Shown one piece after another: positions 56,091 to 64,000 of a stretch of DNA of 64,000 nt. The stretch lies in assembly GCF_028687615.1 (NCBI RefSeq), contig NZ_JAQTZU010000010.1, positions 62,001 to 126,000 on the forward strand, read 5' to 3'. Position 1 is the stretch's first letter; the number at the start of each line of letters is the position of its first letter. This DNA is from Methylovulum sp. Lineage in GTDB: Bacteria; Pseudomonadota; Gammaproteobacteria; Methylococcales; Methylomonadaceae. The notes below the pieces were generated by a model, which was not told the DNA's origin, made no database searches, and saw only the letters and a program-made list of their open reading frames with translations. Both the position numbers and the translations under genes were made by a program.

Positions 56091-56219
56091 TTAAATAAAG
56101 CAAAGAAAGGTAGTTCAACAATGAATTGCCTGAATGAGGCCATCCAAAAAATACCTGTATCCAAGTTGCATAAAGCCCTGCCATTAACATGTGGCAGGCG
56201 TCCCTTCTTTCAACACGTG

Positions 56220-56830
56220 GATTCAACTCCGAAGTGCCATACGGCCTCTTGCTCTTGTTCAGCAAAAACACCGCATGGGATGTTTGGTAATTGAGTGATT
56301 TTCGTGGGCGGTGGTTCAGCTTGTACATCACCGCTTCAACGTCCGCATCCGTGATATTCTCAAAACTGCTCCCTCTAGCGCCCCGTGTGGGCATTGGTAA
56401 AGTGTTGCCTGGTCAACCCGTTGGTGTTTTCATTTAAACCGCGCTCCCACGAATGGTAGGGATGCGCAAAACACACCTCCGCATTGAGATGTGCCTTGAT
56501 GGTTTCATGTCCGGCGGACTCCCTGCCGTTATCGGCGGTGATCGTCAACGCCTTGTCCAGATAAGGCTTGGGCAAAATAACCGTCGCTTCCGTGACGGCT
56601 TTGGCATGTTTGCCGTCTACTTTTTTAATCAAGGTGAATTGTCCTTAGACCACACTTGAGGTGGGACACCCTGTCCACTATCGTCACCAGTGCACCCTGA
56701 TGGTTCTGGCCTATCCACTGTGTCGATCCCCCAGTCGCCCATGGGGGGGGGCTTTTCCTCGACGATGGCGGGACGCCCATCAATACTGACACAGTTTCTG
56801 ATTTGTCCACGCTTATCCCTTGTGCCAGTT
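56220..56830 (-). pseudogene. IS30-family transposase remnant, multiple frameshifts
   Basis: Reverse frames: IGQNHQGALVTIVDRVSHLK; KKVDGKHAKAVTEATVILPKPYLDKALTITADNGRESAGHETI...FAHPYHSWERGLNENTNGLTRQHF; ITDADVEAVMYKLNHRPRKSLNYQT. Confidence 0.85.
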
Positions 56831-56903
56831 GACCATCTAAGTTACCAACCCCAATCCTCGGAAAAACCAGTGCCCCATCCGCCGCCAGCCCTCGGTCAGT
56901 CAG

Positions 56904-57164
56904 TTAGGCGACGCACAGGTCGCCATAAAAGTGGTAGCGCAACACCGCCGTCACTTGGCCCAGCCAAGCAATCTCAACCCTCAGCTTCTCAATGCTGACG
57001 GCATGGCCTTGCCCGCGCAGGGCGGCCAAGATCATCGTCTCATTGGCAACATAGCGGTCTGATGAACTCAGCACCTTGAGCACACGCAGACGCAAGTCAA
57101 TCAACCGAAAATTATCCGCTCTGGCGGCAAACGGCTTAACGCCGGAATAATCGGTAGTTGGCAT
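56904..57164 (-). CDS. Phage protein resembling VpaChn25_0724 family (Mu-like phages)
   Basis: IDLRLRVLKVLSSSDRYVANETMILAALRGQGHAVSIEKLRVEIAWLGQ; paralogous to 57962-58496 relic. Confidence 0.55.
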   Translation of the reverse strand: MPTTDYSGVKPFAARADNFRLIDLRLRVLKVLSSSDRYVANETMILAALRGQGHAVSIEKLRVEIAWLGQVTAVLRYHFYGDLCVA

Positions 57165-57406
57165 AACTGTCTCATTATTGTTTGTAATTTTTCTAATACC
57201 TCGTTTTTTAAGTGATTTAATATCAATCTAGCTAATCCGCCGTGTGGTTCTTTATCCTGTCGAAGCCACCAGCGTTGCGCCACAATGCAAACTGTCCGGT
57301 GGTTGTAGCCTTTGAGCTGGGCAAAATCGGCCAGCGATGAGTTACGCTCGCGTAAGATATGCTTTACCTCTTTGCTGCTTTCCATTAAGTTATGCTCACT
57401 ATTCAT
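57101..57406 (-). CDS. Phage DNA-binding protein resembling BcepMu gp16 family
   Basis: VKHILRERNSSLADFAQLKGYNHRTVCIVAQRWWLRQDKEPHGGLARLILNHL. Confidence 0.5.
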   Translation of the reverse strand: MNSEHNLMESSKEVKHILRERNSSLADFAQLKGYNHRTVCIVAQRWWLRQDKEPHGGLARLILNHLKNEVLEKLQTIMRQLCQLPIIPALSRLPPERIIFG

Positions 57407-57496
57407 TTGTTGTGTATATGCTAATCACAATTAATGAAGGCTCCATATGGATTTTGGGGTCTTTTTATTTTTAATAAATAAGCGACTATAAATGCA

Positions 57497-57545
57497 CCCG
57501 TCATTCCGGCAGGGAGAGCGTAGCGAGGGTTGGCCGGAATGACGG
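57497..57545. repeat. Inverted repeat (REP-like)
   Basis: cccgtcattccggc ... gccggaatgacggg. Confidence 0.75.
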
Positions 57546-57630
57546 GTATCTTTGTGGTTGCCATGTTAGTTATGACAAAAGACCCTGAAACCCATATAGA
57601 GCCTTAATGAATTTTCAAGGGAATTTATAC

Positions 57631-57913
57631 ATGAAAAATGAATTTAATTTTGACGACATTATTTTTCTTTTAAAAACAGTAGCTAATATCGGAAATGATG
57701 CTGAATGAAGAAATTATTAAGCTTGCTAATTCAGAAAACGTGAATATTGATTGGATTTTTTCAGGACAAGGCGCGATGCACCGCCACGCACTGGACGAAA
57801 GCACGGAAGATAATGTATCGAAACGCCATGAGGCGTTGCTGACGATGTTTGATGCGCTGAACGAGGATCAAAAAAGGAAATACTTTCAAGCGCTCAAGAA
57901 AAGGAACGTTTGA
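57631..57913 (+). pseudogene. Phage repressor relic with HTH region apparently deleted
   Basis: MKNEFNFDDIIFLLKTVANIGNDAE* joined out of frame to EEIIKLANSENVNIDWIFSGQGAMHR, the latter typical of CI-like repressors. Confidence 0.5.
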
Positions 57914-57961
57914 ATAAGCTGGAGGAATTGATGGGTGACGTTTTAAAAAAGGTGGGTTAGC

Positions 57962-58496
57962 ATGGAAAATCAGCATCTTAAGTCCAGATTGGCTGAGTTT
58001 AACCAAGCTGATGTACGGTTACGCATCCTACAAATCTTGACCGGCCGCCAAGCAATGCCAGTAATCAAGCAGTGTTACTCTATGCCTTGCGCGAGCAAGG
58101 CCAAGCCATCAGCCATGACTGGCTCTATGTGGAATTGCCGTGGCTTCAGCAGGTGGCGGGTGTTTTAGTTTATCAGTACGCAGGCGGGGCGCATGTTGCC
58201 CAATTGGGCAATAAGGGTTTGGATGTGGTGAATGATCTATTAGCCATTCCCGGCATCCGCAGGCCAGCGCCTGACGAGCTATTCAGGGCAAGCGCATATA
58301 AATCAATCAAAATATCAATAAGTTATGTTATTTAAGGCTTTACCATAATGAATTGAGCGTCCATCGTTGCCGATGGTATCAACAAACAAGCTGATTATCA
58401 CTGTCTTATACATAACTTGTCCGGCTGTATCCTATAAGTCTTTGATTGTTTGAAAATTTTATATGCGCTTGCCCTGACGAGCTATTCTGTTTTTAG
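57962..58496 (+). pseudogene. VpaChn25_0724-like phage gene, frameshifted and interrupted by a MITE
   Basis: ADVRLRILQILTG (frame 1) / NQAVLLYALREQGQAISHDWLYVELPWLQQVAGVLVYQYAGGAHVAQLGNKGLDVVNDLLAIPGIRRPAPDELF (frame 2). Confidence 0.7.
58285..58475. mobile_element. 191-bp MITE, 18-bp perfect TIR, 12-bp TSD gacgagctattc
   Basis: agggcaagcgcatataaa ... tttatatgcgcttgccct; TSDs 58273-58284 and 58476-58487. Confidence 0.92.
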
Positions 58497-58523
58497 AACC
58501 TTAATTTTATTTGGAGTTTAGGC

Positions 58524-58843
58524 ATGAGCGAAACTAAACCACAACTGCAATTACTGCCTTGCCCATTTTGTGGCGGTGAAGCGGTACTAAAACAAGGGTT
58601 TACCGGATTTCCTGAGTGCGTGTTTTAAAAGTACGGCGGTGGTGAAAACTGAGGTTTTTAGATCAAATTCATCTTGAAACAAGGTGATTTCATCCAATTT
58701 TCCAATGTTACGTTCGGGCAACCCAGTTGATTGTGACCAATTTTTACTAAATCGAGACTTTTAAAACACGCACTGAAGCTTATATAGTTTTTTGTCCCGA
58801 TAAAAGCCGTAATGTGATGATGCTTGGTGTTGATTTAAATTAG
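58524..58843 (+). pseudogene. Lar-like zinc-ribbon (restriction alleviation type) ORF interrupted by a MITE
   Basis: MSETKPQLQLLPCPFCGGEAVLKQGFTGFPE|MITE|AYIVFCPDKSRNVMMLGVDLN*. Confidence 0.75.
58616..58773. mobile_element. MITE (158 bp), copy 2 in inverted orientation, TSD TGA
   Basis: 17-bp perfect TIR gtgcgtgttttaaaagt/acttttaaaacacgcac; differs from 12783-12941 by one substitution and one A indel by eye. Confidence 0.95.
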
Positions 58844-59172
58844 GATGATATTGTGAAAGCATGGAATAGACGCGTTAATTCCTAAAAATTTATCACGCCA
58901 AATAAAATCAAAAAACGTATTTTTTACCCAGAAATCACGCCAAATAAAAAACAAATTCAAAAACAACAATAATCCTCTGCAAGCACCGTCCTCCCTAACT
59001 TTCGGCGTTATCCCACGTCTTCCCGCTTTCACGCCAAATATCGGACCAAAACACACTTTACTATCTTTATCAAGCCGTTTCGTTGAATCCGTTGGAAAAC
59101 TCAAAGGTGAAGTAAGAATGTAGTAATTTATAGAAAAATGTCCCATAAAAAAATGTAACACATTGATTAAAT

Positions 59173-59217
59173 GGAGCTAGTGGGGGGAATCGAACCCAAG
59201 ACCCACACATTACGAAT
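59173..59217 (-). other. tRNA-Thr(CGT) 3'-half fragment, candidate att site
   Basis: Reverse complement cattCGTaatgtgtgggtcttgggttcgattccccccactagctcca; no 5' half adjacent. Confidence 0.7.
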
Positions 59218-59392
59218 GAGCAAAAACCAACAAACCACAAAAAATAGCAACAAACTATAATAAAATAATCAATGCCTTACACGCTATTGACACTTGCCTT
59301 GTGTTGCCATTTATTGCCCTTATTTATTCTCAAGTGTCCCGCCAGTGTCCCACGGGACAGGGGCATTTTTAAGCAATAAAACTATATCTGCC

Positions 59393-60067
59393 TTACCAAT
59401 AATCCGGCTTAACGGCTGGTTTTTTCTTGGTTGGCACTTTGTCGGGCAATTGGAATTGTTTCAGTTCATCTTCCAAAATGTAAGAACGTGTCCAGTTAGC
59501 CAAATTTGACAAGCTGGCATTCGCTGGTCGATGCTCGTTTTTGCTTGGTACTCTTCTCGGCAAAATCAGGCCAATGGGATAATCGGGAAAATCTTGTTTT
59601 AGAAACGCCAAAGCGGGGACAAGGTCAGAATCACTGGAAACCAAAACGCCATGCTCACAATGCTTAAGGACGGCATCACGATAGAGTTGCAGGGCAATAT
59701 TCACATCGGTTTGTTTTTCCTCAAGCCGCCACACTTCCACACGGTCTTGCTTGTCAATGGGGTTTTTATAGCGGGGCGGATTGCCTTTTTCCAGAATATA
59801 GTAACCATTAATGATTTCTAAAGTCTGGGGGTGTTTACTTAATAGGGCTTTGTGATAACTATCTTGGGATTGCTGGGCTTTATCGCCCCTGGTGGCTACG
59901 CGGGTTATTACGGGGGCGGTAAAGAATTTAACCGCGACAACATCCAGTTGTGGGTTTACATGGCAAATGTGCTTAACCAAGCTGGCAACATCTAGCCATT
60001 TGTAAGCCGTGTTTCTGAGCACACCAAAATAAAAGTTGTACCCGTCAATATAAACAATCGTCCGCAT
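59393..60067 (-). CDS. NYN/PIN-like domain putative RNase (LabA-type)
   Basis: MRTIVYIDGYNFYFGVL...EEKQTDVNIALQLYRDAV...GVLVSSDSDLVPAL acidic active-site pattern. Confidence 0.85.
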   Translation of the reverse strand: MRTIVYIDGYNFYFGVLRNTAYKWLDVASLVKHICHVNPQLDVVAVKFFTAPVITRVATRGDKAQQSQDSYHKALLSKHPQTLEIINGYYILEKGNPPRYKNPIDKQDRVEVWRLEEKQTDVNIALQLYRDAVLKHCEHGVLVSSDSDLVPALAFLKQDFPDYPIGLILPRRVPSKNEHRPANASLSNLANWTRSYILEDELKQFQLPDKVPTKKKPAVKPDYW

Positions 60068-60084
60068 CCTTTGCCCTATAAATG

Positions 60085-60108
60085 AAAAAACCGCCCGGAG
60101 GCGGTCTT
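60085..60108 (-). terminator. Rho-independent terminator downstream of mazEF
   Basis: Minus strand accgcc-tccg-ggcggttttttc. Confidence 0.85.
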
Positions 60109-60260
60109 TCCGTCTTACAGTGAAGCCAACTTAATGACAGCCCCATAAGATGAGTTGTGTAGGTATTCTAGTGAGTAAATTATTGCTAAGCAAGCAAATT
60201 CTAAGAATGGGTTAATTAATGCCTATGGGATATTTGAAGTTGTGGATGTAATCATCAACA

Positions 60261-60638
60261 TCACGCCAACTGAATAATTTGATTCAGCCGCTCGCACACT
60301 TGCCCAAAAAACGCATCGTCCAGCTTGCCTAAAGGATGGGATAAGGCACCGCGCAAACGCCAATCAAACGATTTGGGTTGATGGCATAGCACATAACTGG
60401 TTTTGTCGGCCTTGCGTCCTGATGCCTTGCCCACGGTGATTGCAAAAGGATTGTCCGCGTTATAAGCGGCGGTGGTCATTGGCAAACCAATCACCAGCGA
60501 GGTTTTATCGTTAAAAATGCGCGGGGATAACACTAAAAAGGGGCGAATGTCGCGCATTTCCTGCCCGACTTGGGGGTTGCAATCAATCCAGATAATGTCT
60601 TGGCGGTCGGGTAGCCATACACCGCTGGCTTTTACCAT
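60261..60638 (-). CDS. mazF: MazF-family toxin (type II TA endoribonuclease)
   Basis: DIIWIDCNPQVGQEMRDIRPFLVLSPRIFNDKTSLVIGLPMTT. Confidence 0.9.
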   Translation of the reverse strand: MVKASGVWLPDRQDIIWIDCNPQVGQEMRDIRPFLVLSPRIFNDKTSLVIGLPMTTAAYNADNPFAITVGKASGRKADKTSYVLCHQPKSFDWRLRGALSHPLGKLDDAFFGQVCERLNQIIQLA

Positions 60639-60886
60639 TGTTCCGCGCCTAAGCGTTGCATGGTGACCATCGCTTCGCCGCCGTGCCGTTCAGGGTCATA
60701 CGCGTCCAGCCGCTCTTCTAAGGTTAATGGCTTATCTGGCATAGGGGTGATAATGATTTGCCCCTCAATTACTGCTATCCGTACCCGTTGATGGGTGTGT
60801 AACTGGGCTTCACGGGCAATCGCCGCAGGTAGGCGGACACCTAAATTATTGCCCCATTGCTTTATGTCCAGTGTTACTTCGGTCAT
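60632..60886 (-). CDS. mazE: MazE-family AbrB-like antitoxin
   Basis: IKQWGNNLGVRLPAAIAREAQLHTHQRVRIAVIEGQIII; overlaps mazF. Confidence 0.92.
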   Translation of the reverse strand: MTEVTLDIKQWGNNLGVRLPAAIAREAQLHTHQRVRIAVIEGQIIITPMPDKPLTLEERLDAYDPERHGGEAMVTMQRLGAEQW

Positions 60887-60895
60887 AATGAAACC

Positions 60896-60941
60896 CCATA
60901 GTTAATATGTTTACACTCATGTTTAAACATATTAACTATGG
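60896..60941. promoter_or_regulatory. Long palindromic operator upstream of mazEF
   Basis: ccatagttaatatgttta-cactcatgtt-taaacatattaactatgg, 18-bp arms, 10 bp before mazE start. Confidence 0.85.
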
Positions 60942-61081
60942 CTATCAAATTGTCAATCAAAATAGCCGTGGCTAAAAACACAAAATTGGCTACACTTAAA
61001 TTGGATTGGGGCTTAAAATTGCGGCTAACCAATATGTTACAATCCTAACTCCTTGCGTTCACAACGAAATAGAAAGGTTAC

Positions 61082-62113
61082 ATGGCTAACATCCGTACCC
61101 ATTACGACAATTTAAAAGTCGCAAGAAACGCTCCTGTCAACATCATAAAAGCAGCTTACAAAGCCCTTTGGCAAACCTATCACCCTGATAAATTCCAAGG
61201 AGGCAAAGAGGAAGCCGAAAGAATCATGAAAATTGTTACTGCTTCCTATGCCGTGTTATCAGACCCTGTTACACGGGCAAAACATGATGCTTGGATTTTG
61301 GAACAAGAAGCTAAGACTTCGCAGCAAAATGAAAAACCGGAGTATAGCGAGATTAAAAACTCATCAGAGCAACAGTTTCATAAGCGAGCCTATGAACATA
61401 AAAATTACTCAGAAGAAGATTTGTATGAAATCGCTGGAAATGAGATTTCTTCAGGGATGGTGAAACAGGGAATAATGGCAAAGGCATTAGTTGAAACAAA
61501 TGGAGATGATAAAAATATAGCCGCCAGGTACATACAACTTAGAGTTATGGCGTTGAAAACAGAATTATTGAAGGTTATCAATGATAGGGAGATGGAAACT
61601 GAGCAATTCTATATTCAGGAACTAACAAGCCTAGGTTGTAAAATATCATCAAATATTTCCATGATATGGAAAACAAAAAAATGGAAAATAACAACAAAAC
61701 AAAATGAAGTTTTTGAGCTTACTAAATTGGATGAATTTCAATCCGTTATTAATCATTGTAAGCAGAAAGAATACGAGGAGAAAAAAGCACTTGATTATAT
61801 TCAAGAATTAACGAATCTAGGCTGTGCGGTAACTTCCAGCGGGAAAGATACAGAAAAAAAGTGGAAAATAGTAACAAAACAAAATGAGGTGCTTAAGCTT
61901 ACTAAATTGGATGAATTTCAATCCGTTATTGATTACTGCCTAGTATGTTTAAAATATGAGAAGTTGTTTGATTCTCACGGATACCTTTTAGAATGTAATA
62001 AAAATGGAGTTTTTAAATGGATAATAGCAGATTTTATCGGCTCAAAAAAAGCATTTCGGAATATTGATGAAATGGCTGCTTTTGCTAAAAATCTTAAAAA
62101 TCCAACAAATTGA
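61082..62113 (+). CDS. J-domain protein with internal repeat C-terminus
   Basis: NTD J-domain with HPD (QTYHPDKFQ); duplicated YIQELTxLGCxxxSx...KKWKIxTKQNEVxxLTKLDEFQSVIxxC. Confidence 0.85.
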   Translation: MANIRTHYDNLKVARNAPVNIIKAAYKALWQTYHPDKFQGGKEEAERIMKIVTASYAVLSDPVTRAKHDAWILEQEAKTSQQNEKPEYSEIKNSSEQQFHKRAYEHKNYSEEDLYEIAGNEISSGMVKQGIMAKALVETNGDDKNIAARYIQLRVMALKTELLKVINDREMETEQFYIQELTSLGCKISSNISMIWKTKKWKITTKQNEVFELTKLDEFQSVINHCKQKEYEEKKALDYIQELTNLGCAVTSSGKDTEKKWKIVTKQNEVLKLTKLDEFQSVIDYCLVCLKYEKLFDSHGYLLECNKNGVFKWIIADFIGSKKAFRNIDEMAAFAKNLKNPTN

Positions 62114-62274
62114 AGGCTAAACTCACAAAAGTAGATTAAACCTATGCCCGTACAAACATGAACTATACTGCTACCGTTGGAACGTAACAGATAATTTATC
62201 TTAGTTACCTTGTTTAACATGATTCCTCTGATTGTGGGGGACAATGAAATTTAACTCCACCAAGGTGCAATCTC

Positions 62275-62961
62275 ATGGGTTTATTTGATATTTTTAAGAA
62301 TAAAGAGCAGAGGGAGTTCGATAAGCTAATGGAGGAGATGCTTGATGTTTTGTTTCCAAATGGCGAAAACGATATAGCTAGGGATTCTAAGCGGGTTTAT
62401 TTGCTTATCCAAGGCAAACTTAGCATGGATGAATGCAGAAATTGCGTTAAAGGAAGTAAAGCGGTAGTTGTATTTGCCGAAGACAAATCTGCTGAACATG
62501 CCGTACCTAGTATTAGGGCTAAATTTAACAATAAAATCACTGAGAAAGAGGCCTACGGTATTTATGCCTATTTATCAGGTGAGGCGATGTACCTTGATCG
62601 ACTCAATGCAATTATGGGAATGGATGACGATGAGGAAATGGACGCAATAAAAGAAATTTTTAAAAATGGCGTAGATGCAGAGAAATTACCTGATGGATAT
62701 GGAGAGTATGGGCACACAGTAACTAACCCTATCCTTACTATATCTGTTAATGGAAGCAAAGATTATTTAAGTCGTTTGCGTTTTAATGGAAAGCCGATTA
62801 ATTATGAACGTACTGGTTCCGTAAGTTCTGATGTTACCTCTGGTTCTATTGATATTTATTCAATTACATGTTCTGGTAAGCCTTTAGGGGATATTTATAT
62901 CTGCCCTTACCACAAGCGGAATTCAAAAAAAGCCCCCAAAGAATTTACATTTATCAATTAA
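62275..62961 (+). CDS. Hypothetical protein, unknown function
   Basis: 228-aa ORF, good coding appearance; C-terminal DIYICPYHKRNSKKAPKEF. Confidence 0.7.
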   Translation: MGLFDIFKNKEQREFDKLMEEMLDVLFPNGENDIARDSKRVYLLIQGKLSMDECRNCVKGSKAVVVFAEDKSAEHAVPSIRAKFNNKITEKEAYGIYAYLSGEAMYLDRLNAIMGMDDDEEMDAIKEIFKNGVDAEKLPDGYGEYGHTVTNPILTISVNGSKDYLSRLRFNGKPINYERTGSVSSDVTSGSIDIYSITCSGKPLGDIYICPYHKRNSKKAPKEFTFIN

Positions 62962-63009
62962 GCAAGAATCTAACATTGGGGCTTCGCGCGTTCATTCACA
63001 ATTAAGGGG

Positions 63010-63765
63010 TTGCAAATATACGAAATTGAACAGGGAGAGCTTCCGAAAGAATTTACTTCTGCTTGGCAGTGCGCGGGTAAACACATTCATAAAATGGGAC
63101 AAGAGGGTGTACAGTGGCTTCGAGCCAATTTAAATCCGCCAATCGCGGAGCATCTTTCATTTCGTCTTGGCAATCAACTGTTCTTTGTATATGTTGATGT
63201 TAATGTGTTGCCATTTGTTGGCAAACGCAAAGACTTGTTTATAAATGTCGCTCGGGAGGCCACAGCAACCCCATGTGTATTAAAGATGCAATCCAGACGA
63301 GGAGCATTCGATCCAGTTAATTCTGGATGGGGCTTTATTGATGCAGTTACTGGACGAACTGTAAATCCGTCTAATATGGTTTCGAATGAACTTATCGAAA
63401 TATCAGACTGGGAATTACATGACTTCGCCATTCAAATAGTTCGTTCACATCTTGAAAAAGAAGGGAAAAACGTATTTTCCGCTCAATCCTCGCTCCATAT
63501 CGATCCATCAATTTGGTTTGAAGATAATAATAGTCCATTTTGGGTTGTAGTAAGAGTAGGGCGTTACCCAATGAAAGAAGCTGACATTCCCGCAAATCTT
63601 CAAAATATAAAACAATCTTGTTCCCGAATGAGCCGAGTTGGTTTCTTCGCCTCTGTAACGGTTGCAAACGCTAATGACCCGTTCGATCCAAGCGGGGAAA
63701 ACGCTATGCCTCTTTATCGTGGTCACGGCATGATAGTTCGATTTGAAGGACTTGAGTCCGTATGA
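63010..63765 (+). CDS. Hypothetical protein, unknown function (TTG or other start)
   Basis: 251-aa ORF; no recognised domain. Confidence 0.65.
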   Translation: MQIYEIEQGELPKEFTSAWQCAGKHIHKMGQEGVQWLRANLNPPIAEHLSFRLGNQLFFVYVDVNVLPFVGKRKDLFINVAREATATPCVLKMQSRRGAFDPVNSGWGFIDAVTGRTVNPSNMVSNELIEISDWELHDFAIQIVRSHLEKEGKNVFSAQSSLHIDPSIWFEDNNSPFWVVVRVGRYPMKEADIPANLQNIKQSCSRMSRVGFFASVTVANANDPFDPSGENAMPLYRGHGMIVRFEGLESV

Positions 63766-63849
63766 CAATGTATTTAAGTTATGGCGATAATGGCTTTTAA
63801 TTACAGTTACTTAAAAATATTACAGATGTCCATCACAATTCATTTCCAT

Positions 63850-63988
63850 ATTTAACCAGCTTTTAGCTGGTTAGCTTTAGCATCAAAGGCTTAAAGCACT
63901 AATTCGACTGCGCGGGACACAGAGGACTAAAGTCCACCCGATTTGTGTCCCGCGCTAACCCCCCCTACTTTAGTAGGTGGTTGTTAAG
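63850..63988. other. Cluster of strong stem-loops (possible IS200/IS605 end or structured RNA)
   Basis: aaccagcttttagctggtt; gcgcgggacaca[gaggactaaagtccac]ccgatttgtgtcccgcgc; cctactttagtagg. Confidence 0.5.
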
Positions 63989-64000
63989 TTTCAGTCAAAA

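Noticed and set aside
56690-56998. 102-aa plus-strand ORF MHPDGSGLSTVSIPQSPMGGGFSS...
   Set aside because: Antisense to the IS30 transposase relic; low-complexity Pro/Ser composition.

Overview
The window is a gammaproteobacterial chromosome segment. Gene order and protein similarity suggest a Methylococcales-like organism, but that is inference. Its backbone runs as follows: rho(partial)-trxA / rhlB / yrfG-like / nudE / batD-like; a type II R-M pair (YhdJ-like beta-class methylase plus candidate nuclease); glcD-like oxidase; yraP/diaA/yraN-like genes; assorted metabolic genes; tauE/cysB; speE; tRNA Tyr-Gly-Thr; tuf; tRNA-Trp; secE-nusG-rplKAJL-rpoBC; rpsLG-fusA-tuf; and the complete S10-spc-alpha ribosomal superoperon (25.1-56.1 kb). 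Two stretches are accessory. (1) At 10.2-14.2 kb there is a relic zone with an IS3 transposase split by a hairpin doublet, a decayed type III Res fragment, two orphan Rhs-type toxin-tip/immunity modules each abutting the same twin-hairpin repeat, and several repeat families. (2) At 56.1-64 kb there is a decayed IS30 transposase, BcepMu/Mu-like phage relics, two MITE-type insertions with intact target duplications inside phage-type genes, a tRNA-Thr(CGT) 3'-half that looks like an att site, and then a cargo-like region (NYN protein, MazEF with an 18-bp-arm operator, a J-domain repeat protein, two unknown proteins, and a structured hairpin cluster at the edge). Four insertions (three families) have recognisable TIRs and TSDs: 12783-12941, 22566-22691, 58285-58475 and 58616-58773. 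All calls were made by eye from the sequence and ORF track. No database search was run.
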